A stretch of DNA of 64,000 bases. It comes from Synechococcus sp. 1G10 (GTDB lineage: Bacteria; Cyanobacteriota; Cyanobacteriia; PCC-6307; Cyanobiaceae). This document shows, piece by piece, positions 8,118 through 16,655 of this stretch. The DNA is taken from positions 1-64,000 of the forward strand of contig NZ_NQKW01000012.1 of assembly GCF_002252625.1 (NCBI RefSeq), written 5' to 3'. Below the pieces are notes generated by a model, which saw nothing but the letters and a program-made list of their open reading frames with translations, did no database searches and was not told the DNA's origin. Made by a program: the position numbers and the translations under genes. The first letter of the stretch is position 1. Each line of letters opens with the position of its first letter.

Positions 8118-9071
8118 ATGCTGATCACTGCAGCCCGCCTCGTCCTCTTCGGCTACGTCATCGTCTCCGGGCTGCGCAACACTGCCCTGAAGGGGCTGCA
8201 ACTCCAGGGCGCAAGCCATCCGATCGGGGGGGAGAATCCGATCAGCTTCTGCAATGTCTTCTTCATCAGCCAACTGATGGTGGGCATTGCCCTGATCAGC
8301 CTCGAGCCCAAACAGGTCCGGCGTCAAATCAGCCAGTTGCCATCCTCCGCTGCACCCCTGATCGCAGCGGATGCCTTCTTTGGCTGCTTTCTCGCCCCAA
8401 TGGCCTTCTATCTCGCCCTCGAAGAGCTGAGTGTCATCACCCAGACCCTGCTCTTCTCACTGACGCTGCCGGCCTCAGCCCTGGTGGCCCAGTTTTGGCT
8501 CGGGGAACGTCTTCAACCCAGATTCGGCTACAGCCTTCTGCTGATTCTTTCTGGTTTGCTGGCGGGGAAGATTCTCGGAGTCATGCAGAGCGGCGGGTAC
8601 CAATCGGTTATGCCGATGCTCGACGGCATCGGCGGCTACCTCTGGGCTCTGGTCTCGGTGGGCGCCACAGCGATGAGGAGTTGCATTCGAAAGCGTCTCG
8701 CCGGACTGGAACTCTGCCGAGGCTTGTCTTCGGGAATCCCCAATCTGGCCGGGGCCCTGGTATTTGCTGTCATCGCCCTGATCCGTTATGGCCCCGGGCA
8801 CTTCTTTTACCTGAGCTGGTGGTGGGTGCTCGGCGTGATCGTGATCTACGGTCTAACGCTCTGTCTTGGCACCGAGGTGCTCCGCCAGGCCTGTCAGAGA
8901 CACTTCAACGTGACCCAGATCGCCTTTGCGGGTTCGGGCAGCCTTGTGGTCACCGTTCTCAGTGCCACCTTGCTACTCGGCGAACCGTTGGCCTGGCCCA
9001 CCGTGCTGAGTACAACGCTGATCCTGGGAGGCGTGCTGCTGCGCTTCCTCCCTCCGCTCCGGACCACCTGA
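8118..9071 (+). CDS. EamA/DMT-superfamily transporter
   Basis: A 317-residue polytopic membrane protein with about ten hydrophobic helices in two halves, as in drug/metabolite transporters. Typical segments are the LALEELSVITQTLLFSLTLPASALVAQFWLGERL end of the first half and the matching IAFAGSGSLVVTVLSATLLLGEPL end of the second. The substrate cannot be inferred. It follows the zeta-like kinase by 17 bp on the same strand and is convergent with radA, so the two genes probably share a transcript. Confidence 0.8.
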   Translation: MLITAARLVLFGYVIVSGLRNTALKGLQLQGASHPIGGENPISFCNVFFISQLMVGIALISLEPKQVRRQISQLPSSAAPLIAADAFFGCFLAPMAFYLALEELSVITQTLLFSLTLPASALVAQFWLGERLQPRFGYSLLLILSGLLAGKILGVMQSGGYQSVMPMLDGIGGYLWALVSVGATAMRSCIRKRLAGLELCRGLSSGIPNLAGALVFAVIALIRYGPGHFFYLSWWWVLGVIVIYGLTLCLGTEVLRQACQRHFNVTQIAFAGSGSLVVTVLSATLLLGEPLAWPTVLSTTLILGGVLLRFLPPLRTT

Positions 9072-9103
9072 GGGCGAGCGGAAACGTACCGACAACAACA
9101 CGA

Positions 9104-10540
9104 CTACAGATCGGAGGCGGGATCCACTCCCAAGGCCAATACCAGGGCCTCGGCCACTCCTCCCGCTTCGAGCAGCTCCAGCCCCAGCGCCGCCGCCACT
9201 GGAGCAAGACCGCTGCCACGGGGGACCACGGCCCTGGTGAACCCCAGGCGGGCCGCTTCCTGCAGACGTAACTCCAGCTGACCCACCGAGCGGATCTGTC
9301 CCCCCAGGCCAAGCTCTCCCACCAGCACCGTGCCGGCGGGCAAGGTGAGATCGCGGTAGCTGGCCACCACAGCGGCGGCCACCCCCAGGTCGGCGGCGGG
9401 CTCCTCCACATCGAGTCCCCCGGCCACGGCCAGATAGCAATCGAAGCGGGATAGGGGCAGGCCCAGGTGCTTCTCCAGCACCGCCAGGATCTGGTGCAGG
9501 CGGTTGATGCCGATCCCTGTGGCGGTACGCCGCGGGCTGGCGTAGCTGGTGGTGCTCACCAGGGCCTGGAGGTCCACCAGCAGCGGCCGGGTGCCTTCGC
9601 AGGCCACGATCGTGGCGGTGCCGGCGCAGGGGCCCTCTCCCCCCAGGAACAGCTCGCTGGGGTTGGTCACCTCGACCAGACCACGGTCGCGCATCTCGAA
9701 CACCCCCAGCTCGTGGGTGGGCCCGAAGCGGTTCTTGACGGCCCGCAGCAGGCGGTGGCTCGCGAAGCGGTCGCCCTCGAAGGTGAGCACGGCATCCACC
9801 AAATGCTCAAGCACCTTTGGCCCTGCCAGCATTCCCTCCTTGGTGACATGGCCCACCAGAAGCAGGGCTGTGTCCTGGCGCTTGGCCAGCCGCTGCAGGG
9901 CCGCGGCGCAGTCTCTGACCTGAGAAACCGAGCCCGGGGCACTGCTCAGCTCGGCGTCATGGAGCGCCTGGATGCTGTCGATGATCGCCACCGCCGGGCG
10001 CAGCGCCTCCAGCTCCTGCAGCACCAGCTCCAGATCGGTTTCGGCCAGGAGCTGCAGTCCGGCCTGGTCGCTCACCCCCTCTCCCTCCGCTGCCTGCTCC
10101 GTGCCCAGGCGCCGCCAGCGCAGCTTCACTTGCTGGGCCGATTCCTCAGCACTCACGTAGAGCACCGAGCAGACATCCGCCAGGGCCCGCGCGCTCTGCA
10201 GCAGCAGCGTCGACTTGCCGATACCTGGATCCCCGCCCACCAGCACGAGCGACCCAGGCACCAGGCCACCCCCGAGGACCCGATCCAGTTCAGGGAAGCC
10301 TGTGGCGAGCCGCAGCAGCGGGCGTTCCCCCACGGTCTGGATGGGCTCAGAGCGCCGCGCCCGGGAAGCGGCGCCATCTGCAGTGGGAGATGGTGTTGTG
10401 CGCCGACGGCGGCCATCAGCAGCGGGGTTGCTCTGCTCCACGAGGCTGTTCCAGCTGCCGCAACCAGGGCAGCGGCCGAAGAACTGACGGGACTGAGCGC
10501 CGCAGCTCTGGCAGACGTAGAAAGGGGTGGAACGTCCCAA
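9104..10540 (-). CDS. radA: DNA repair protein RadA (Sms)
   Basis: A 478-residue RecA-like branch-migration helicase that processes recombination intermediates. The N-terminal zinc finger has Cys10, Cys13, Cys24 and Cys27. Walker A is GGDPGIGKST (102-111), Walker B is in VAIIDSIQAL, and the RadA-specific KNRFG motif is at 269-273. The C-terminal Lon-protease-like domain (about 300-478) lacks a proteolytic dyad, as is normal for RadA. The ATG giving MGRSTPFYVCQSCG fits the family. It is divergent from rpaB across 92 bp. Confidence 0.96.
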   Translation of the reverse strand: MGRSTPFYVCQSCGAQSRQFFGRCPGCGSWNSLVEQSNPAADGRRRRTTPSPTADGAASRARRSEPIQTVGERPLLRLATGFPELDRVLGGGLVPGSLVLVGGDPGIGKSTLLLQSARALADVCSVLYVSAEESAQQVKLRWRRLGTEQAAEGEGVSDQAGLQLLAETDLELVLQELEALRPAVAIIDSIQALHDAELSSAPGSVSQVRDCAAALQRLAKRQDTALLLVGHVTKEGMLAGPKVLEHLVDAVLTFEGDRFASHRLLRAVKNRFGPTHELGVFEMRDRGLVEVTNPSELFLGGEGPCAGTATIVACEGTRPLLVDLQALVSTTSYASPRRTATGIGINRLHQILAVLEKHLGLPLSRFDCYLAVAGGLDVEEPAADLGVAAAVVASYRDLTLPAGTVLVGELGLGGQIRSVGQLELRLQEAARLGFTRAVVPRGSGLAPVAAALGLELLEAGGVAEALVLALGVDPASDL

Positions 10541-10570
10541 AGAGGTTTGTGAAGAATGGTGGCTTTGGGT

Positions 10571-10596
10571 GAACTGGCGGGTGCTCGCACCAGTTC
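10571..10596. promoter_or_regulatory. Inverted repeat in the radA-rpaB divergent intergenic region
   Basis: GAACTGG (10571-10577) and CCAGTTC (10590-10596) form a perfect 7-bp inverted repeat, with GGTG/CACC pairing possible inside. It lies between two divergent starts and about 37 bp before rpaB ATG. It could be an operator or a leader hairpin. No HLR1-type repeat was seen here. Confidence 0.35.
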
Positions 10597-10632
10597 AGTG
10601 GTCGGAGATTTTGTAACCGTGCCGGCGACGCG

Positions 10633-11379
10633 ATGACGGTTTCCAGCTCAGCGAAGGAGACCATCCTGGTCGTCGACGACGAAGCCAGTATCCGCAGGAT
10701 CCTGGACACACGCCTTTCGATGATCGGCTACCACGTGGTCACTGCCTCCGACGGTATCGAGGCACTTGAGGCCTTCCGTCAGTCGAGTCCGGATCTGGTC
10801 GTGCTCGACGTGATGATGCCCAGGCTCGACGGCTATGGGGTCTGCCAGGAGCTGCGCAAGGAATCGGATGTGCCGATCGTGATGCTCACCGCCCTGGGCG
10901 ATGTGGCTGACCGCATCACCGGCCTGGAGCTGGGGGCCGATGACTACGTCGTCAAGCCCTTCAGCCCCAAGGAACTGGAGGCCCGCATCCGCTGCGTGCT
11001 GCGCCGGGTGGAGAAGGACCAGGTGGTGGGGATCCCCAATTCCGGAGTCATCCAGGTTGGGGAGCTGCGCATCGACACCAACAAGCGGCAGGTGTACCGG
11101 GGTGAGGAGCGCATCCGCCTCACGGGCATGGAATTCAGTTTGCTGGAGCTGCTGGTGAGCCGCTCTGGCGAACCCTTCAGCCGCGGCGAAATCCTCAAGG
11201 AAGTCTGGGGTTACACACCCGAGCGCCATGTGGACACCCGAGTGGTGGATGTCCACATCTCCCGGTTGCGCTCCAAGTTGGAGGATGATCCAGCCAATCC
11301 CGAGCTGATCCTCACGGCTCGTGGCACGGGATACCTGTTTCAGCGCATCGTGGAAGCCGTTGCCTCCGAAGGAATCTGA
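10633..11379 (+). CDS. rpaB: Response regulator RpaB, OmpR family
   Basis: A 248-residue essential regulator of high-light and photosystem genes, partnered by the kinase Hik33/NblS. The receiver domain has Asp-Asp-Glu at 15-17, phosphoacceptor Asp59 in VVLDVMMPRLDG and Lys in DDYVVKPF. The winged-helix domain follows (LTGMEFSLLELLVSRSGEPFSR, EVWGYTPERHVDTRVVDVHISRLRSKLEDDP, TARGTGYLFQRI). These match known RpaB. The stop overlaps the probable plsX start, so rpaB heads the fatty-acid cluster. No kinase is nearby. Confidence 0.95.
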   Translation: MTVSSSAKETILVVDDEASIRRILDTRLSMIGYHVVTASDGIEALEAFRQSSPDLVVLDVMMPRLDGYGVCQELRKESDVPIVMLTALGDVADRITGLELGADDYVVKPFSPKELEARIRCVLRRVEKDQVVGIPNSGVIQVGELRIDTNKRQVYRGEERIRLTGMEFSLLELLVSRSGEPFSRGEILKEVWGYTPERHVDTRVVDVHISRLRSKLEDDPANPELILTARGTGYLFQRIVEAVASEGI

Positions 11380-12718
11380 TCTCGATCCGCGCTCCGGCAG
11401 GCGTGCCAAGCCCAGCCGGGCCATTCGTCGCCTGGTGATCTGGTACCGCCGCAATGCGGCGGTCACAACCATCGTGGGCACAGCCACCTCCTCCGCCAGC
11501 ACGGCAGCGTCGGCCGCGGGTTCGGTGGCAGGCACGATGGCCTCCGCCGCAGGGTCAGTGGCCGGCAGCATGGCCTCGACGGCCGGCTCGGTCCTCAACC
11601 CCCTGGTGATCGATCCCCTGCGACGGCTCCAGCAGAGCGGTGGGGAAGAGCTGGCCGCCATCAGCCGTGGCGAACGCCTCTGGGTCGCCGTCGACGGCAT
11701 GGGGGGCGACCATGCTCCTGGACCAATCCTGGAGGGTTGCCTCAGGGCGGTGCAGATCCTGCCCGTGCGCATCCGCTTCGTGGCCGAAGCAGCGGCGGTG
11801 GAGGCGGTGGTACCCAAGCTGGGCCTGGGTGAGCTGCTGCAGGAGTCCATCCAGCGGGGCCTGATCGAGCTGGTGCCCAGCGGCCCGTCCGTTGGCATGG
11901 ACGACGAGGCCACCGTGGTTCGGCGCAAGCGCGACGCCAGCATCAACCTGGCCATGGACCTGGTGAAGCGGGGGGAAGCGACCGCAGTCTACTCGGCCGG
12001 CAACTCCGGCGCCGTGATGGCCTCGGCCATCTTCCGGCTGGGACGTCTCAAGGGCATCGACCGGCCGGCCATCGGCGCCCTCTTCCCCACCAAGGACCCG
12101 TCCCAGCAGGTGCTGGTGCTCGATGTGGGCGCAAACATGGACTGCAAACCGGGCTACCTGCACCAGTTCGCCCTGCTGGGGAGCATCTACAGCCGTGACG
12201 TGCTCGGGGTGCCCCGGCCAACCGTCGGTCTGCTCAACATCGGCGAAGAGGAGTGCAAGGGCAACGAACTCACGCTCAAGGCCTTCCCCCTGCTGGCCGC
12301 CGAACCCCGGATTTCCTTCAAGGGCAACTGTGAAGGCCGCGATGTGCTCTCAGGCGAATTCGATGTGGTTGTCTGCGATGGCTACACCGGCAACGTGCTG
12401 CTGAAGTTTCTCGAGTCAGTGGGCAGCGTGCTGCTCGACGTGCTGCGTGCGGAATTGCCCAGAGGTCGCCGCGGCAAGGTGGGCTCAGCCTTCCTGCGCA
12501 GCAATCTGATCCGGATCAAGAAACGCCTCGACCATGCCGAGCACGGGGGGGCCTTGCTGCTGGGCGTGAACGGTGTCTGCGTGATCGGCCATGGCAGCAG
12601 CAAGGCCCTCTCGGTGGTCAGTGCCCTGCGTCTCGCCCACCTGGCCGCCAGCCACGGGGTCATGGACGACCTGCACAGACTCAGCGCCCAGGAAGAAACC
12701 GTCACCGCCTGTGGTTGA
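11360..12718 (+). CDS. plsX: Phosphate acyltransferase PlsX with a repetitive N-terminal extension
   Basis: PlsX converts acyl-ACP to acyl-phosphate, the first step of phospholipid synthesis in bacteria using PlsY. The core starts at RLWVAVDGMGGDHAPGPILEG (about 107) and includes YSAGNSGAVMA, DVGANMDCKP, NIGEEECKGN and DGYTGNVLLKF. Before it lie a basic stretch (AIRRLVIWYRRN) and a small-residue block with an 11-residue period (51-78). TTG 11360 is the chosen start, overlapping rpaB by 20 bp. The frame is open upstream to an ATG at 11321 inside rpaB, so the exact start is uncertain. The product is 452 residues from TTG. Confidence 0.9.
   Translation: MPPKESDLDPRSGRRAKPSRAIRRLVIWYRRNAAVTTIVGTATSSASTAASAAGSVAGTMASAAGSVAGSMASTAGSVLNPLVIDPLRRLQQSGGEELAAISRGERLWVAVDGMGGDHAPGPILEGCLRAVQILPVRIRFVAEAAAVEAVVPKLGLGELLQESIQRGLIELVPSGPSVGMDDEATVVRRKRDASINLAMDLVKRGEATAVYSAGNSGAVMASAIFRLGRLKGIDRPAIGALFPTKDPSQQVLVLDVGANMDCKPGYLHQFALLGSIYSRDVLGVPRPTVGLLNIGEEECKGNELTLKAFPLLAAEPRISFKGNCEGRDVLSGEFDVVVCDGYTGNVLLKFLESVGSVLLDVLRAELPRGRRGKVGSAFLRSNLIRIKKRLDHAEHGGALLLGVNGVCVIGHGSSKALSVVSALRLAHLAASHGVMDDLHRLSAQEETVTACG
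11510..11593 (+). repeat. 33-bp coding tandem repeat in plsX
   Basis: Residues 51-61 SAAGSVAGTMA, 62-72 SAAGSVAGSMA and 73-78 STAGSV repeat with an 11-residue (33-bp) period: about two and a half copies. The DNA copies differ at many third positions, so the repetition is kept at protein level and is not a fresh duplication. Confidence 0.75.
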
Positions 12719-12743
12719 CTGAGCCCAACTGAGGACTGAGACG

Positions 12744-13787
12744 GTGTCGCTCGGCCGGATGGGCGCAGGGATGGCCCTGGTGGGTAGCGGCAGCGCCCTG
12801 CCGCTGGTCAGCATCAGCAATGAGCAGCTCAGCCGCCGGGTCGACACCAACGACGCCTGGATCCGCAGCCGCACCGGCATCTCCTCTCGCCGAGTCGCCG
12901 GTCCAGGTGAAACTCTCACCAGCCTGGCCACCGCCGCCGCCCAGGCTGCCCTGGAGCAGGCCGGCTGGGACGCCGAGGACCTGGACCTGATCCTGCTGGC
13001 CACCTCCAGTCCAGATGATCTGTTCGGAACCGCCCCACGGGTGCAGGGCGCCCTTGGGGCCCGTGGGGCCGCGGCCTTCGATCTCACCGCCGCCTGCAGC
13101 GGCTTTCTGTTTGCCCTGATCACCGCCGGCCAGTACATCCGGGGGGGAACGGTGGGGCGGGCCCTGGTGATCGGCGCCGATCAGCTCAGCCGCTGGATCG
13201 ACTGGGACGATCGCAGCACCTGCGTGCTCTTCGGTGATGGTGCCGCCGCCGTGGCGGTGGAAGCCTGCGAGGAGTCGAGCAACGGCCTGCTGGGCTTCAA
13301 GATGCACTCCGACGGCCGCCGGGCCGACTGCCTCTCCTTGCGCCAGCAGGATGATCACGTTCCCCTGCTGGAAGGTCATTCGACCCAGAAAGGCGGCTTC
13401 GAGACCATCCACATGAATGGACAGGAGGTCTACAAGTTCGCGGTGCGGGAGGTGCCGGCGGTGCTGCAGGAACTGCTGAAGAGCACCGGCACGACAGCGG
13501 AGCAGCTCGACTGGCTGCTGCTCCACCAAGCCAACCAGCGCATCCTCGATGCGGTGGCCGACCGCTTTGCCATCCCCCATGAGCGGGTGCTCAGCAACCT
13601 GGCCCGCTACGGCAACACCTCCGCCGCCACCATCCCGCTGATGCTGGATGAGGCCGTCAGGGATGGCCGGGTTCGCCCGGGCAATCTGATCGCCAGCAGT
13701 GGCTTCGGGGCCGGACTCAGCTGGGGCGCGGCCCTGCTGCGCTGGGGTGGCGCCGACTTCGGCAAGACGTCCCCTGACCCCGGTTGA
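12744..13787 (+). CDS. fabH: 3-oxoacyl-ACP synthase III
   Basis: A 347-residue KAS III that starts fatty-acid synthesis by condensing acetyl-CoA with malonyl-ACP. The catalytic triad is visible: Cys118 in DLTAACSGF, His261 in LLLHQANQRI and Asn291 in YGNTSAA. GTG 12744 is used; ATG codons at residues 6 and 10 are possible alternatives because family homology begins around ALVGSGSALP. It lies 25 bp after plsX in the rpaB-plsX-fabH-fabD-plsC run. Confidence 0.95.
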   Translation: MSLGRMGAGMALVGSGSALPLVSISNEQLSRRVDTNDAWIRSRTGISSRRVAGPGETLTSLATAAAQAALEQAGWDAEDLDLILLATSSPDDLFGTAPRVQGALGARGAAAFDLTAACSGFLFALITAGQYIRGGTVGRALVIGADQLSRWIDWDDRSTCVLFGDGAAAVAVEACEESSNGLLGFKMHSDGRRADCLSLRQQDDHVPLLEGHSTQKGGFETIHMNGQEVYKFAVREVPAVLQELLKSTGTTAEQLDWLLLHQANQRILDAVADRFAIPHERVLSNLARYGNTSAATIPLMLDEAVRDGRVRPGNLIASSGFGAGLSWGAALLRWGGADFGKTSPDPG

Positions 13788-13830
13788 AAGGCACCGCCGT
13801 AATCTCCAGCCGGTTCGAGCGCGTGTCGCC

Positions 13831-14730
13831 ATGGGGATTGCCTGGGTGTTTCCCGGTCAGGGCTCACAGAAAGCCGGCATGGCCAGCGGCGTGCTGGATC
13901 TCCCGGGCGCTCGCGAGCGCTTCACCGCCGCCTCCGATCTGCTGGGCCGCGACCTGCTGGCGATCTGCGCGGGCGAGGCGAGCGAAGGCCAGGGGGAGCC
14001 ATCCGATCTGGGCGACACCAGAAACACCCAACCCGCCCTGTTCGTCGTTGAAAGCCTGCTGGTGGATGGCCTCAAGGCCCAGGGCCGCCAGGCCGATCTG
14101 GTGGCCGGCCACAGCCTGGGCGAACTGGTGGCCCTCTACGCCGCCGAGGTCTTCGACTTCGGCACCGGCTTGGAGCTGATGCGCCGCCGCAGCGAGCTGA
14201 TGGCTGCGGCGGGCGGTGGGGCGATGACCGCAGTGATGGGCTTCGAGCGCAGCGCTCTGGAGGCCATCGTGGAAGCCAGCGAGGGCGTGGTGATCGCCAA
14301 CGACAACAGTGCGGCCCAGGTGGTGATCTCCGGGCTGCCGGAGGCCGTGGCCGCCGTGGCCGCCCAGCTCTCCTGCAAGCGAGCCATTCCCCTGGCGGTC
14401 TCCGGGGCGTTCCACTCTCCGTTCATGGCCGATGCGGCTGCCGCCTTCGCCGCCCTGCTGGAGGAGGTGCCCTTCGCCGACGCCAGCATCCCGGTGCTGA
14501 GCAACACCGATCCAACCCCCTGCCGCGACGGGAACGAACTCAAGCAACGGCTGCGGCGGCAGATGGTGAGCGGTGTGCGTTGGCGCGAAACTATGGATCA
14601 GCTGGCGGCCCAGGGCATCGACACCGTTGTGGAGATCGGCCCTGGCAACGTGCTCAGCGGTCTGATCAAACGCAGCCTGACGGGGGTGACCACCGCCCAG
14701 CTCAGCAGCGCCGCCGACCTGGGACTGTGA
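13831..14730 (+). CDS. fabD: Malonyl-CoA:ACP transacylase
   Basis: A 299-residue enzyme that loads malonate on acyl carrier protein. It has WVFPGQGSQKAGM at the start, nucleophile Ser95 in AGHSLGELVAL and the catalytic His in SGAFHSPFM. ATG 13831 directly precedes GIAWVFPGQGSQ. The stop is overlapped by the plsC GTG (GTGA), suggesting coupled translation. Confidence 0.96.
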   Translation: MGIAWVFPGQGSQKAGMASGVLDLPGARERFTAASDLLGRDLLAICAGEASEGQGEPSDLGDTRNTQPALFVVESLLVDGLKAQGRQADLVAGHSLGELVALYAAEVFDFGTGLELMRRRSELMAAAGGGAMTAVMGFERSALEAIVEASEGVVIANDNSAAQVVISGLPEAVAAVAAQLSCKRAIPLAVSGAFHSPFMADAAAAFAALLEEVPFADASIPVLSNTDPTPCRDGNELKQRLRRQMVSGVRWRETMDQLAAQGIDTVVEIGPGNVLSGLIKRSLTGVTTAQLSSAADLGL

Positions 14731-15497
14731 CCGACACAGGGAAGAAGCTCCCGGCCAGCGGGCCGATCGCGCCCCGCCGCCGCGGCCTGCGCCGCCGGGT
14801 TGCCCCTCCGGCCCTGCTGACGCCCAGGCCGAGCCTCACGTACCGCCTGATCAGCTACCTGCTGGTGTTTCCGGTGTTCCGGCTGCTGTTCAGGGGCCGT
14901 ACCAGCGGCAACGGCAGGGTGCCCTTGGATGGGGCGCTGGTGGTGGTCGCGAACCATGGCTCTCACCTCGACCCGCCCCTGCTGGGGCATGCCCTGGGGC
15001 GTCCGGTGGCCTTCATGGCGAAGGCGGAGCTGTTCCGGGTGCCCCTGCTGGGGGCCATCATCCGGGCCTGCGGGGCCTATCCCGTCTCCCGTGGTGCCAG
15101 CGACCGGGAGGCCATCCGCATCGCCACTGACCGCCTGCTCGAGGGCTGGGCCACCGGAGTCTTCATCGACGGCACCCGTCAGGCGGATGGGCGCGTGAAC
15201 CAGCCGCAGCCCGGGGCCGCCCTGCTGGCGGCCCGAGCGGGAGCTCCGCTGCTGCCGGTGGCGATCATCAACAGTCACCGGGCCCTCGGGACGGGTCAGA
15301 CCACCCCAAGGCTGGTGCCGGTCCACATCCGCATCGGCCAGATCATCCCGCCACCGGCCTCCCGTCGCCGCGTCGACCTGCTGGCCACCACAGCCGCCTG
15401 CCAGGATCAGATCAACGCGCTCCTTGACCAGGGGCTGCTGGACCCAGCGCGGGCACGATCCGTCCTGCCGCCCACGAGCGCAGATCCCGACCGGTGA
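14727..15497 (+). CDS. plsC: 1-acyl-sn-glycerol-3-phosphate acyltransferase
   Basis: A 256-residue membrane-associated acyltransferase forming phosphatidic acid. It has the HX4D motif HGSHLD (77-82), a hydrophobic helix before it (LISYLLVFPVFRLLF), the acceptor motif FIDGTRQADG and PLLPVAIINSH. The GTG at 14727 overlaps fabD stop. The N-terminus is basic (APRRRGLRRR). The last 86 bp overlap the convergent DUF218 gene. Confidence 0.92.
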   Translation: MTDTGKKLPASGPIAPRRRGLRRRVAPPALLTPRPSLTYRLISYLLVFPVFRLLFRGRTSGNGRVPLDGALVVVANHGSHLDPPLLGHALGRPVAFMAKAELFRVPLLGAIIRACGAYPVSRGASDREAIRIATDRLLEGWATGVFIDGTRQADGRVNQPQPGAALLAARAGAPLLPVAIINSHRALGTGQTTPRLVPVHIRIGQIIPPPASRRRVDLLATTAACQDQINALLDQGLLDPARARSVLPPTSADPDR

Positions 15498-15996
15498 CCA
15501 CCCAGGCAGCGGCCCGCAGGCCATCGCCCCAGACCTTGCGGCGCCCCTCCGGCAGGCAGTGCTTCCCGCAGGGCACGGCCACCGGGGTGAGGTGAATCCC
15601 GCGACTGCCGGCCACAATCCGTCCCACCAGGAGGGCCCGGTCCATGTGATCGTTGCTGGTGACCAGCAACACGTGCTGGATGCCCAGTCGCTTGAGGTCA
15701 TCCACCACCGTGGTGAAGTTACCGAGGGTGTCGCGGGCTCGGTAATCGAGGCGGAACTGGCGGCGATCAAGTCCCTCCTGGCTGAACAGCCACTGGGCGT
15801 ATTCAGGATTGCTGCCACCACTCACCAGCAGGGGCAGCCCGTCACGATGGGCCAGCCGACCGGCCAGCTTCTCCCGCTCGATATCTCCACCCAGCACCAG
15901 GATCAACTGAGGCTGGCTGAGACGGGGCAGCAGCCATCCACGGCCGATCAGCACCAGAGAGCCGGCCAGCAGTGCCAGCACCAGCAGCCGTCGCAT
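15412..15996 (-). CDS. YdcF-like DUF218 membrane-anchored protein
   Basis: 194 residues. A hydrophobic anchor or uncleaved signal (LLVLALLAGSLVLIG) is followed by a DUF218 domain: QLILVLGGDIEREK, LPLLVSGGSNPEYA, DTLGNFTTVVDDLKRLGIQHVLLVTSNDHMDRALLVG. Members are linked to envelope metabolism, but the activity is not established. ATG 15996 overlaps the tsaB stop. The C-terminus (GRIVPALGPAAPGQGAR) is encoded opposite the end of plsC. Confidence 0.85.
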   Translation of the reverse strand: MRRLLVLALLAGSLVLIGRGWLLPRLSQPQLILVLGGDIEREKLAGRLAHRDGLPLLVSGGSNPEYAQWLFSQEGLDRRQFRLDYRARDTLGNFTTVVDDLKRLGIQHVLLVTSNDHMDRALLVGRIVAGSRGIHLTPVAVPCGKHCLPEGRRKVWGDGLRAAAWVVTGRDLRSWAAGRIVPALGPAAPGQGAR

Positions 15997-16655
15997 CAGA
16001 GCTGCCCCACCGGACTGGTGGGATACAGGGGCAGCACGCTGGCCCAGGGAGCCGCCGATTCCGCCGCCGCCGCCAGCCCACTCAGCCGCAGCAACCCGGC
16101 CACGTCGGCCGCCGGATCGACCCGAGCCTCCAGCCGAACGCCTGGCGGCAGATCGGCCAGCTGTCCGAACAGGCGTGGAGCCTCCCGCTCGGCCATTCCC
16201 CCCAGTGCCCACTCGTCCACGGCATAGCAACCCGCCACGATGCCGCGACGGGGAAGCTCCTGCAACAGCCAGAAGGGCTGATCGCCCACTTCGGCGCGCT
16301 GACGCAGACGCTGGGCAATCAGCAGGAAGCTGCTGAATCCATCCAGCGGCAGCGCCAGCTGCTGGGCCAGGGTGCGGGCGAAAACCACGCTCAGGCGGGT
16401 GGCGGTAAACCCACCAGGACCCGTGGCCACAGCCAGACGCCCCAGCTCACGCCACTGGTGGGCCGGCAGCAGCTGCTCGACACAGGCCAGCAGATCGTTG
16501 GAGAGCCGCCGGCCCAGGGGATGGCTGGTGATGCGGGGGCTCGGCGGGGCCATGGTCCCAGGAGCAGAGGACGACAACAGGGGAGCGAGGCCTAGCCCAA
16601 GCTCGTCGCTGGTGCTGTGCAGCGCCAGCAGCCAGGAGGGGGCGACAGCGCTCAT
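15996..16655 (-). CDS. tsaB: tRNA threonylcarbamoyladenosine biosynthesis protein TsaB
   Basis: A 219-residue member of the ASKHA fold, partner of TsaD in making t6A37 on ANN-decoding tRNAs. The N-terminal strand WLLALHSTSDELGLGL and the TsaB-type GPGGFTATRLSVVFARTLAQQL support it. It has no metal-binding His pair, as expected for TsaB rather than TsaD. It overlaps ycf34 upstream (ATGA) and the DUF218 gene downstream (ATGA), giving a three-gene coupled minus-strand operon. Confidence 0.85.
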   Translation of the reverse strand: MSAVAPSWLLALHSTSDELGLGLAPLLSSSAPGTMAPPSPRITSHPLGRRLSNDLLACVEQLLPAHQWRELGRLAVATGPGGFTATRLSVVFARTLAQQLALPLDGFSSFLLIAQRLRQRAEVGDQPFWLLQELPRRGIVAGCYAVDEWALGGMAEREAPRLFGQLADLPPGVRLEARVDPAADVAGLLRLSGLAAAAESAAPWASVLPLYPTSPVGQL

